From Pristionchus mayeri (taxonomy: Eukaryota > Nematoda > Chromadorea > Rhabditida > Neodiplogasteridae), in the NCBI GenBank assembly GCA_036245805.1, contig BTRK01000006.1, forward strand, positions 23,406,365 to 23,470,364: a DNA stretch of 64,000 bases, in the 5' to 3' direction. This document shows, piece after piece, positions 1-11,307 of the stretch; position 1 is the first letter of the stretch; every line of letters begins with the position of its first letter. A model generated the notes under the pieces. The model made no database searches. It was not told the DNA's origin and saw only the letters and a list, made by a program, of their open reading frames with translations. A program made the translations under genes and the position numbers.

Positions 1-113
1 TCAAATCCGATCATACTCCGATGGGGAGTGGAAATATAATTCAGTGGCTTCATGTTTTAAAAATGTTGATTGTAACATTCTTCCAAAAATTTGTGAACTG
101 GGATTTCTTGAAG

Positions 114-607
114 ATGTCGGGTGGTCTTCTGGAGGCATGCGATTCTGTTCCCTCCTTCAACGTCATGCCTCTCTTCGGTCTCAACTGCTACTCACTCATG
201 AAGTTAGTACTCGCCTTTTCGTATTTATTAATCCGACTTAAGTGAAATAGTTAAGTGAAATTTAAATGTTGCTCAGTCATTGATTTTGGTGGTGCAGGTA
301 CAACACGATCGTGTTCTCCTTGCCTGCACTCGAGTTGCTGGAGGAGAGACTGCTCAGGCAGTTGCACACTGCAGGACCAGCCAACAAGAAGTACAGGTAA
401 GAGTGAGGCGAGGGAGGGTCACTTCTCTTGCCATTTTTTCGGTTTTATAAAAAAATTATTTGCAATTGTAAGTCAATATCTGAAAATGCCTTATTCATAA
501 CATCGCATACATTTTAAAATAATTCTTGCAGATACATTGACTACAAGGATGCGATATTGGAACAGGAGGACAAGCGAGAACACCCCAAGTTCGCCCCTTA
601 CGTATAG
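114..607 (+). CDS. mrpl-4: Mitochondrial large-subunit ribosomal protein uL4m (C-terminal part)
   Basis: Three exons are visible: about 114-202, 298-396 and 532-607 (stop TAG at 605-607). The gene begins upstream of the window or of this exon. Splice phases agree: the first exon ends with two bases of a Lys codon completed after the TGCAG acceptor at 297. The peptide has the typical uL4 C-terminal pattern, VPSFNV, then NCYSLMKYNTIVFSLPALE, then LLEERLL, matching the bacterial/mitochondrial motif in which a buried helix is followed by an (H/Y)(D/N)T(L/I)V strand. uL4 binds 23S-like rRNA and lines the exit tunnel; the mitochondrial form is imported. The tail ends in an acidic/basic stretch and PYV. 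The first exon's acceptor (cttgaag before 114) is uncertain. Family call rests on the C-terminal third only. Confidence 0.72.
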
Positions 608-966
608 AGAGGAACGAGATTGTGGAGAGAATTAATCTGCTCGAGATAGGTTATATAGTTGTTACTCATTGTTTTCTCTGTCCCTCAATCCTGAAGATCG
701 ATGTTGATCTCATGCGGGTACTATAACGCCTACCGTACTCCGTTCCACCGTTGTTTTGTAGTTTGCAATCTGATCAAGAATTTCTTGTTGATGTGTGTTG
801 ATCCTTTTGTATAAATAAGTTGTCGCTGGAAGAATACGATAATGACAATTGATTCAAGCGTCTTGAACGTTGTGCAGTATCTTTTCTTGAATTGTGTTTG
901 ATAGACCAGTAATAGTATTCTAAAGGTGGTTCAGCTGCTGTAGTTGACAATACAGTTCCCTCGCAG
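608..966. other. Intergenic, 3' flank of the L4 gene
   Basis: No coding signal seen. AT-rich flank between the L4 stop codon and the first decayed exon copy at 967. Confidence 0.5.
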
Positions 967-1824
967 AAAGAATAACAACGTCGGAGGTGAGTAAATACTA
1001 CCTGATCATTTTGTTAATGAATCAAATATTCCGGTATTGTATTTTTACAGAAAGTAGTGTGATAACCGACCACATAGTAGAGAAAAAACAATTAACATTT
1101 TAAAAACAAATTCTAGTTGTCGAAAAATTCGCTCGCACTATGTGCACCATGCACAGCACGACACTATCGCAAACTGGCATTGTTTGGCTCGCTGTTTAAA
1201 ATTTTATCTTCACTGCTAACGAAAATATATTTCCAATATCGTTACATTATTTTTGTTCAAAGGAAATGTTAGTGATATATGGTATATAAAATTGCATTCA
1301 TATACGGACTTCGGATTGCATTAGATTTTGGCATAATCAGATTCGGGCGGTATACTTTAAATGTCATTTTTTTTCTTATTGTTGTCTTTATTCAGCTCAG
1401 TGAGTTCGCATTACGATGTTATGCATGCCTGCAATTTTTCTGTCTAATGATTTTTTTTCAGATCACAAAGTGGTGCCTCGATGAAGTGTGAGAATGAAGA
1501 GTGTGGAGGGAAATGGAAGGACGGAGGAGGGAATTGAGTGTGAGCCAGGGCAGATAACGGTTCCACTTTTTCTGATTTATCCCCCCCCCCCCTCCTATTA
1601 GCTAATTGGGTCGCCTACTAAAATATAGAAAAATTTTTTTTTAATATTCGTTATTCACTGTGTTCACTTGCTTACGTTTAAGTGATGAGCACATGCAATT
1701 TTCTCTGGTAGCAGCTGCCCAATGACCTCTCTCCCCCTTAGTATGGATTACGCCCTATGGAGGATCACAAAGGATGAGGAGTACTCCATACTCAGCCACA
1801 GGGGAGAAGGAAGATAGTGATCAG
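967..1824 (+). pseudogene. Decayed copies of TTK-like kinase exons
   Basis: Two stretches resemble exons of the kinase gene that starts at 2281, in the same order and strand. At 967-986, between a TCGCAG acceptor and a GTGAGT donor, the sequence resembles kinase exon 1 (AGAATAACC then ATGTCTGAG) but the start codon is ACG. At 1741-1824 the sequence resembles the first kinase-domain exon (5031-5150): it shares most bases over the last ~75 nt, including the block ATACTCAGCCA and the CAGGTGAG donor, and reads KDEEYSILSH where the gene reads [10 protein letters not shown], then runs into a stop just where the glycine loop should be. A weaker resemblance to exon 2 lies near 1490-1535. The simplest reading is a degenerated partial tandem duplicate; it cannot make a kinase. 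Confidence 0.6.
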
Positions 1825-2280
1825 GTGAGAGAAGAAAGGGGCAGATGAAGAATTAGTGAACGACTGTTGAAAATGGTAATGAAGCGTGGGGGGGGGGGGT
1901 GAAATCGGGGTCACTGAAAGATGGTTGCTTGTTCTTCTGATATAATGCAAATTATAGATACCGAGCAGACTTCTTGATGTGTTCGACTACTCTCTTCCTC
2001 TAAGAAATCCTAAGACTCACCTATCCCACACAAACTTACGAAGCTTTCCCTTATTTATAGTTTCTTGTCTGATCTAAGTGTTGGTGTTATTAAATGTCGT
2101 TTTTGGGTTTGAATAAATATATTTTTTCTGAACTTTATTGTTGAACCGATTGGAATTGAGACGTTTTGCACGTTAACGGATATCTGATTAATTAACTGTT
2201 CGTCCCCATATTGAAGTGTATTTCTCACAGGGTTTAAATCGCGGATCTTCTTTCAGCACACCGTTTCTCACAGAATAACC

Positions 2281-5200
2281 ATGTCTGAGGTGGGCATTCT
2301 CTGTGACTTTTCTTACTTTCTGTATTAGATCTTTAAAATGTTGTTCCTCGAATCTGCCCAAGTTGAATATATGTCTCTATAGAGGAAATGTGTTCAATTG
2401 GAGGGAAACGGCGGAGGTCAACCGGTGAAGGTCTCCTATATGGAGAGGATGAGGAAACTGAGAGCTGCCAATGACGCCAAACGAGCTCGCGAAGGATACG
2501 GAGTCAACTACGGTAAGAGGATCACGAAGTGAGAGCGTATTCGATTCATGACTAGCTTAAGGTTAAACTAGGTGGAACGAGAAACTGATAGGTTCAATTA
2601 AACAAGCAGATACATCTATAGCTAATGCATTTTCATACCGAAATCTGATCTCAGCCATCTCCAATCCCTCAATTTCGACGACTACTGGCACTGAAGAGGA
2701 GAAGGTATTTTTGTTGAGAAGTTATGATGAAATTGCTTTGTTGCTGCTTCTATTTGTTGCTTCTAATGAATTTATAATATTTGAATCAACTGCAATCTCG
2801 ATTCCGTAAGGTGTTTCCATCGCAGGAGAATGGGGCGAACTGCAGCAACTACGACGCGAGTCTGCTGCAGGAGTCGCAGCTGAGGGCGAATAAGAGCGCC
2901 CCCGCTGGTGAGCAGAAGGGGATGGGGAGGGACCATACTGGGGAAGGAGAAGGGGAACGCATGTGATAGGTGTTCAATATCTCCTAATTGTATGAATATC
3001 AAGGGGCTTATATCTGTCAATTAGGCGACGTCTCTTCAATGGGATCTTCGATGTTGTCGACGACGTCCATCGGAGGAGGAGGAGGGGATGTATTGCAGAT
3101 GTGAGCTTGGAAATACGATGTTCAGAAACAGATACTTACTTTTATTTTACTAAATATTGGATCCATACAGTCTCTGGTTATCTTTTTTGGTTCAAAGTGA
3201 TTGCTAAGGCAATACCAGGTATTCTAGTTTCTTTACGAAACGCGTTGATTCTACTGATTATTCACTCAGCTCCATTCCTTCATCACAATACATTTTAATT
3301 CATAGAATTTTGTCTCCAGTAATAAGTTTATATTATTACTGAAGTAGGTGCTAATTGGGCGACTCTCAGGTCGTCGTTCTCTCTTCTGGGCGATGCTTCG
3401 ATCGCAGCTTCAGCCAATGCTTCGAGGAACACTTCGGGGGGCAGTTCAGGTGAGTCAAGAGATCTCCTATTCATAGTAATGCACAAAATCATTGGTAGCT
3501 ATAGAGAAGAGAGATAAAGATGTTGTCAGTATTTCATTACTCGCTCGAGCACATTATGGCTGGTCTTACTTGATAGTACTGGCACATGAGTCGTTTATCA
3601 ATGTATGGATAGCAGAATCGATTATATTGTTGTTTCTGATGAAATGGAGAAGAGACAAAGTTGCAGTGATCGATGTTCCCCGAGATGCGGGTGGCCACAA
3701 TAGCATCCTCTCTTCATTCATCAAGGAGGAACAACCGAGCAAGTTGGAGTCATTCTCGAGGTTAGAGAAGAATACGCCATCTTAGGATTAGCGGACTGAA
3801 GGCTCTTCGATTTACTTTGCTCCTGTTGGCAACAATCGTGAATATGTCATCATTATGTAATGTATTGTGTCCGAGAAGAACTTGCGCTTTCAATACTGAG
3901 AATATTTATATTTATGTACGAATATAGCTTTAATCCGTTCTTTGTTCTCCTTGGAATTGTTCACAGTATCTGGTGAGATCCCTGGGCACAAAATGAGAAG
4001 AGTCCCAGCCGAGAGATACAAAAATTATAGCGTCAGGCAAAAATTTTTTTCATTTTTGCAAAATTACAAAAATGAAAATATTTAATTGTAAGTATGTATA
4101 GTAAATACACAAATAAGAGGTTCGCGATTTCCTAAAGTCCTCCTTCACGTCCGCCCAAATATATAATATGATTCACTCAGAGACGCTGAAATCGTCGATT
4201 TGGTGGAATTGCGTTATCTTTGCAGGCCGCACGAGCCGATGCCCCGATCGAGAGTTGATAGTGAGGGATTGGAGAGGAGAGTGGAGCCAGATGAGACATT
4301 CGAGTGAGTTATCAGCTTATTGAGATCTTATCTCATTCTCAGGTAGATTCAACACCACAAGTTTCATTCTATAATCGTTCATAATCATGGAACGAAGTGG
4401 TCTTCGACCCTCCCATTCCCCATCTTTGCAGTATCCATCCTCCTCCTGACCGGCCCTCATTGGCTGCACAGCAGATGCTGCAATCAGACCGATCGGGTCG
4501 TTCTGCAGCTGCTAACGGGAGCATTCTTCGCAGCAAGAGTGCTGCGTCCGCCTTCGAGCCCATCTTCGCGACCCCAGCTGTCTCCAGGTGAGGGAGAGAG
4601 AGATGGACACATTCTGTAAAAACTCGATTCGAACCCTAGACCTTTGACGAAGGGTGACATTTGGAGTGTTTTACCAACCAACAATTTGGACATTCTTGCA
4701 AAGCTGGAAATGGAATCTCCTAATTTTTACTCCGAAAACTAACACTAACATTGACTAACATTGAGTCTTTTTGGTCAGAAAAGTTGAGTGGCTCCCAGTC
4801 CATGCTGTCTGTTGAGGAGTTCGATGATTCTCGGAGGATTGATGCCTCGGACGCCCGGATTCTGCCAGGTGCGCATTGCTGTTGAGAATTATTTAATTAA
4901 GAAAGTTTCACTTTGTTTTGTGTTTTTTACAACTTTTAAGTAACTATGAGTAATGTAAAGTACCCTCGGATTAGAGGTAGTGGATGCTACTACGAATGTT
5001 GTCTACACTTGCTTATGCCTTTCATCTCAGACGCCGTCCATGAATCGTCTCTCGATGTCTGCCCTCAGTCTGGCTTCTGCCCAAAGGATGATCATCAAGG
5101 ACAAGGAATACGCCATACTCAGCCAGATAGGCAAAGGAGGAAGCAGTCAGGTGAGCTTTAGTTTACTCACATTCAGGGAGAGAAGAACCTATTTTCCATT

Positions 5201-8200
5201 GTTCGAAAGTTGATGCATATTATATAGCCGATGAACTCAGAAGTTGTTGAAACTACATTGTAGTACTCCGAGTTTGAATGCGAACAGTTAGGATCTCATT
5301 AGCAATATACTCGTAATGTGCATACTCTATGCAGCTTTTCATTGCAGGTCTTCCAAGCATTCGACGATCTTTCGGGCGAGACAGTGGCAATCAAGGTGAG
5401 TGGGATGGCCCCCTCCCTTCTCTCTTCCTCTCTCTCAGGTGGTCGATCTCTCTGACACGGATGATGCCGCCAGAGAGGCATTCGTCAACGAGGTCGAACT
5501 GCTCAAGAAACTGCAGGGATCGAATCACGTCATCAGGATGGTTGACTAGTCAGTTTTCTTGCGTTTTTGCCTCGGCAATTATTCTTTCGTGAGGATGCAT
5601 CACTCATGGATAACAGGAATGTTCAAATTTATTCGACTTGAAATCACCCCAGAGTTATCGCAAAACGATGCAGAGATTATTGAACGATTCGCCGAACTAT
5701 GTTTATCATACAGAGCTTTTGTACTGAAAATTCACAGTTCGTTCAAGTCATAATTTTACCATATTTTTTTCTTAGAATTGTTGTAAGTACAAAAGTAAGT
5801 TCCCATCGCTCTCTTTGTAGTGAACTCGTGCCTGAGGAGGATAAACTGCTGGTGGTGATGGAGAAGGGAGAGACTGATCTGGCGACGTATCTGAAGACGA
5901 GGAGGGACGAGATCACTCCCATATTCCTCAGGTTGGACAGAGAAGGAAGAACGAGTCGAATACTCTCACTCTCGAGTGATGGGAGAATTCTCTGATTAAT
6001 TAGCATCCTTGCAGATACTGGTGGTCGGAGATGCTTCAGGCGGTCAAATTCGTCCACGAGCACAGTCTGTTTCTCTCTGTTTTCTATTCCAGATCATCTA
6101 GTGTTTAATGTGCACGTTACTCCTTCGCACATGGAAGAAGTATTAATATCAAGATATTGTAGAAGTGGTGCACATGGACTTGAAGCCAGCCAACTTCCTG
6201 CTGGTGTCTGGCAATCTGAAGTTGATCGACTTCGGCATCGCCTCTTCCATCCCATCGGACAAGACCAGTCTGCTCAAGGTGAGAGTGGAATACTGCTGTA
6301 CCCGAACGGGTGGTCGCTTAGATAACAATTTGTAACTCCATTTGTTTGACAAGTGTCACGCTGATGCCACCATGACGTCTCAGTGTTATATTGTCATATA
6401 TGATGTGTGGGGGGATGGGTATGGATCAAACGTGGGCACCATTGCTGCTAGCTGCGAGACCCTTCCGGTGTTCGGAGTGCCCATCATGTTTTTTTACCAT
6501 TTTCTGTAAACCTGCCGGTTTTGTGAAATGTGTGCACCCATCCGGATTTTGATACCCAGCAGCAATCCACGCATGGTATGGAAGATATCAAGATCGTGAT
6601 TTGTACAGGACACGCAGATGGGCACTCTCTCGTACATGTCTCCCGAGTCTCTCATGTCATCGGAGTGCGAGGAGGAAGGAGAGGAGGAGAAGAACAGATT
6701 CAAGGTGAGTCCTCCCCATACCATCACTCTCATTCCTTTTAGTGCGAGTTCCAGATTCCTATTTACTCGGCACACATACATTTATCACGGATCTCCTGTA
6801 AAAATGTAGGAAAATGGGAACCTTTTGCGACAGTTTAAAAATAAAGTGTCGTGATTTTGTTGAGACAAGTCGGACTAGGCATTGTGAGGGCGAGGAGAAA
6901 GTATTTCCACTCAGATTTGCGAAATTTGCATGTTGGAGGGAGTTATGACCTACAACTTTGGAGAGTCGTATCTCCGTTGGATTTTGACCTACAGTGAGCT
7001 AATTTTTTTCATTCGACGCGCAATGAACTAATCTACATGCCCTTTCTATTACAATACGAGCAAAAGTGCCATCTTCCATGAGTAATTCTCGAAAAACCGT
7101 TTTTTCATGCATAATATGCAAATTATCTCCTTCGTTACCCACCTACAATACGATTTTTATCTTCGATTCTGATTCTCCATAGTCGAATTGAGGTACGTAT
7201 GCATTTCATTGCTCATAACTCGGGGCTCTTCACACAGCTACTCAGTAGGAAGAATCCGGACTTGTAATATTTTTTTGAGTTAAATACAGTTCGGTATGTA
7301 TCATGCCGTAAACTTATGCAAATGTGCAAAGTTCGACCGTCTTTCGGAAGCTCTCAATTAGGTCTAAAACACTGACTCAGTAGCCCAAATCGTTAAACTT
7401 GATAGTTTTTGAGATATTGCAAGATATCGTAGTTCGTAGAAACAATGGGGGTGGAAACAATGAGAGCACCTTTGCGCTTTTCTAAACGTGTTTTTGCGTA
7501 ATATCTCAAAAACTATCAAGTTTAACGATTTGGGCCACTGATTGTGAGTCAATCTTTTAGGCCTAATTGAGAGCTTTCGAAAGATGGTCGAACTTTGCAC
7601 ATTTGCATAAGTTTACGACATGATACATTCCGAAATCTATTTTACTCAAAAAAATATTACAAGTCCGGATTCTTCCTACTGAGTAGCTGTATGAAGAGCC
7701 CCGGATTATGAGCAATGAAATACATACGTACCTCAATTCGACTATGGAGAATCAGAATCGAAGATAAAAATCGTATTGTAGGTGGGTAACGAAGGAGATA
7801 ATTTGCATATTATGCATGAAAAAACGGTTTTTTGAGAATTACTCATGGAAGATGGCACTTTTGCTCGTATTGTAATAGAAGGGGCATGTATTAGGTTGGT
7901 GCGAAAGTTTCTGACTATTTTCATATTTGGAGATTTTGGCCTTGTCCATTCATCTCATTTTGCGAATAAACTAATGGATTTCCTCAGTTTATGAGGGCAT
8001 GGGAATACTTTCTAAACTACACTATGTCGTTCTAATTCGATCAACCAGGAAGGCACAATTCCCAGTCAAAGTATGTATTGTCCGTAATTTGCCAATCTTT
8101 TCAATTGATCATAGCTCCATGGAGATTTGTGATAGCGGCAAAACTGAACGAGAATTGCAAAGCCCAATGCATGCGCATATTTCGGGATCCTACAAAAGTT

Positions 8201-10163
8201 TAATAGACCGGAATGTCTGTTTAAAATTTGCGTCAACGCACAAAATTATAGCAATTCTAAAGTTCCTAAGTTATGTTTCTTCGCCCTGTGTTCGTATAGA
8301 TCAACCAAGAGAGCTCAATGGTGGTGCATTATATTCTACCTAACTACCATTTTTCAAAGTTTTATTTACGATTGAATTCATGCATCTATGGGCGATCGGG
8401 ATATTCCATATCCGCGATTCAGAGAATTGGAGCATCGAAATCATCACTTACCACTGTTCTTCTCTACTCACGCGCAATAACGATCGGGTTTTCCACGTCT
8501 AAATGAACAAGCAACTCTTGCCCTATTATTTGTATATTGGAGAATTTCAGGAGGTTACAAATATTCGAAAATTAGAGCTCAAGCAAAAACACTGAAAAAC
8601 GCCAATTTCCGGAAGTTTCGCTGAGAAAATTAATTTCTCCTGCTCAAGAAGCACTAGATCCAATACAATTATATTACGGTAGTCCACTATTAGTGAGTTC
8701 GCTAAAACTATAGAGAAATTACAGACAATCGAAATATGGCAGCAGAAATTGCGCAAAAAACAATAGTCAGAAACTTTCGCACCAACCTAATAGATTAGCT
8801 CATTGCGCGTCGAATGAAAAAAAAAGCTCACAGTAGGTCAAAATCCAACGGAGATACGACTCTCCAAAGTTGTAGGTCATAACTCCCTCCAACATGCAAA
8901 TTTCGCAAATCTGAGTGGAAATACTTTCTCCTCGCCCTCACAATGCCTAGTCCGACTTGTCTCAACAAAAACGAAGATCAAAATTTTTTAGCTGTCTTGT
9001 GGGTTCCTGCAATCTTACAGAAGATCCGTGTTATAGAAATGTCTTTGGGGGGGGGGGGGGGAAGGCCTAATAGTTTCCATGCGGTGATTCTAGGCGTGAA
9101 TGAGTGAATCTTCTCAGGTGACGGCGAAGTCTGATGTGTGGTCGCTTGGATGCATTCTGTACACGATGGTCTACGGGAGGAAGCCATTCGATCAATTCAA
9201 GAACGCGGTGAGGAGAAGATGTTTGCATCCATGTATTCCGCAATGAAGTCATCCAAACCTGCTATTCCTTCCTTTGCAGACGAAATATTTTTTTGTTGTA
9301 ATAATTAGTGAGCGATTTCAACAGGCTAGGATACAATAGCAGTTGACACATAGGGAATGATAGAGAGGCATAGTAGTGCTTCCCACGTGAGGGATAGATG
9401 AGTTTATGGTCTCTAACAAGTGATCGCATGTTTCATCCCTTGATTCTTCCCTTGCAGCGTGCGAAGATGCGAGCTATCTCTGATCCTCACACGCAGATCT
9501 TCTACGAACCAACTGACGATCCCATGATTGTCGACGTCCTCAAGGTGGGAGAGATTGAGACGGCGAATCTGACCCAAGAACTAGTCGTTGACCATCACAG
9601 ACTCTGATAATGGTTCTTGCAGCGTTGTCTGGTGTACGACGTGAAGAAGAGGGCGAGTGTCACTGAGCTACTCGACCATCCCTATCTCAGTCAGTCAAGA
9701 GACCTATATCCAATTCTCTAGGATATTGCCAAACATTAGCACGTTAAAAATCCTCGCAAAAAATGTCCACGACTAGCATAGGCAGTCATTGACATCCCTG
9801 TAAACTAATGAATAAACTTGTTGCCTTGCAGAGGGGTCACTCTCTGCCTGCAACCGCAATGCTGCTGCAGTCGCGACTCCGCCCAGAATTTCACCCTTCA
9901 CGGATGGAGATCTTGCCCAGATAGCACACAGAGTACGACTCCCATTTTATATTCATTGTAGCAATTTCCAACGGAAGATTTGCTTTATTTATGCGATAAT
10001 TAGCTGTGATTGAATATCTCTTTCTCTACTTCAGATGCAATCGCAGACTCCTCGTACTCTGCAACGAACACTGAAGGAATTGGTGATCAAAGCCCAGTCG
10101 AAGGGACCCTCGACTCGCAAAAAGTCTGTTCTCGAATTGGATTCACCCCCATCCACCAATTAG
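2281..10163 (+). CDS. TTK: TTK/Mps1-family dual-specificity protein kinase
   Basis: About 22 exons. N-terminal exons: 2281-2289, 2383-2512, 2655-2704, 2826-2907, ~3025-3101, 3348-3449, 3667-3760, 4226-4303, 4432-4587, ~4779-4869. Kinase exons: 5031-5150, 5348-5395, 5439-5548, 5821-5931, 6015-6064, 6163-6278, 6609-6704, 9118-9207, 9458-9544, 9623-9689, 9832-9932, 10035-10163 (TAG). The N-terminal ~280 residues are Ser/Arg/Pro-rich and probably disordered. The kinase domain shows the glycine loop [10 protein letters not shown], the VAIK lysine, [17 protein letters not shown], and [13 protein letters not shown]. The GGSS loop, [20 protein letters not shown] and [11 protein letters not shown] are characteristic of Mps1/TTK, the kinase that phosphorylates KNL1 MELT repeats at unattached kinetochores to start the spindle checkpoint. 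Catalytic residues all look intact. Phases around exons at 3025-3101 and 4779-4869 do not resolve cleanly, so those two exons are approximate. Confidence 0.88.
6855..8970. repeat. Foldback element in a kinase intron, interrupted by a MITE
   Basis: The sequence from about 6855 to 7425 recurs inverted from about 7495 to 7890 and then, after a 900-bp interruption, from 8791 to 8970. Outer ends read TTTTGTTGAGACAAGTCGG on the left and its complement on the right. Arms are roughly 570 bp, about 90% or more alike by eye, with a loop of roughly 70 bp. No coding potential. It fills most of intron 6705-9117 of the TTK-like gene. Confidence 0.8.
7891..8790. mobile_element. Mariner-type MITE, nested in the foldback
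   Basis: 900 bp flanked by TA (7889-7890 and 8791-8792). Near-perfect terminal inverted repeats begin TTAGGTTGGTGCGAAAGTTT and end with the complement. This TTAGGTTGGTGCGAAAGTTTCTGAC-like end is typical of mariner elements of the ITm superfamily. No transposase reading frame of useful length is visible, so it is non-autonomous. Confidence 0.85.
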
Positions 10164-11307
10164 GTGTCCTTCCCTTTCCTACTATTTTAGCATCATGGGA
10201 CGCTGTAATCTAATTCCGACGTGGCTGACTTCATTCATCTGCTTTAGTTGTTAGTATCATTATTTCGCTGTAGTGGTGCACATTCTGTAAATTTGTTTCT
10301 CTATTTCTGAAGTAGGTCACCCGCTCTATCCTTTCCCCTCGATACTGTAACTAATGTTCATAGTGTCAGACATAGGACTCTGCAATAGTTAACCTTGCGT
10401 TTGTTATAGCTTGATATTTTAACTTTAAGCCCCAATCGACCTCTTTCTCTTAGTTGTACGCGTTTTATGTGTTGCTTTCTGCGAATCATTCTGCTCATTG
10501 GCTAAAAGTAAGATCATCATGTATTTTCATTCCTATGATCTACCATAGTCCATTTCATATCCCTTTGTATCTCACTCACTACATCCCTCTCATTCCCTGT
10601 AATCGCTCAATCTCAAATTCAACCGCGGTAACGATAAACATGATATCTCTATGGCTGCCTTGCATGATCGATTCAGGGGTTTGAATAATTTTCCTTGAAA
10701 TATCTGTCTCTCGATCGTTCGATTCTCGTCTAATTGTAGTAGTAGTCGTTCGTACATTTGTTCCACTGCTAGACTGGGGAAGGAGGAGGGGAAAGGCTAC
10801 TAGCCCATTAGTCATTGTGTTTTCGTACGCCTCGTTTGCACCCCGCAGAGAGGAGGCCATTGTGTTGCCCTGGCGACGTTTCCCAATCGAGTCGTTTCTG
10901 TAGCAGCAGTAGTAGTATACCTAGTGTTCGCATTCGTCGTCGTTGAGCGCACGCTCTCTCCCGCCATCAGCCATCTTCCGAGAAGCACAGGCAGAGTGGA
11001 GAGGGGAGAGACCGAGTCTATCCCGTCGACTACGGGATTTGTTCAGTAGGAAAAGGTAGATCAGAGATCACACATCTTTGCAATTCGGTGCCCTGTGATG
11101 GTTCCCTGGGATGCAGTGAAATGTTGGCACTGAACTTCAAATTATCATCGCGTATCGAAATATGTAGTCTAATGGATGCTTTCCTGAGGTCTCTTTCGGT
11201 AGGCGGTACTTAGACAGTTAGGACCGAAGCGATGGAGCGGAAATTGACAGGGAAGAGGGAAGTAAGTGGGGACAGCATTCATTCCCGCGGCATCTCCCTC
11301 CACACGT
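10164..11307. other. Intergenic between kinase and SepSecS genes
   Basis: No convincing exon. Holds the 3' flank of the kinase gene and the presumed promoter/5' region of SepSecS. A short frame from an ATG at 11232 ends at a good GTAAGT donor (11262) and could be an alternative first exon, but it does not join in phase to the next exon at the obvious acceptor. Confidence 0.45.

Noticed and set aside
7999..8343. 114-codon plus-strand ORF inside the MITE at 7891-8790
   Set aside because: No resemblance to a transposase and no other coding signs; probably chance in non-autonomous DNA.
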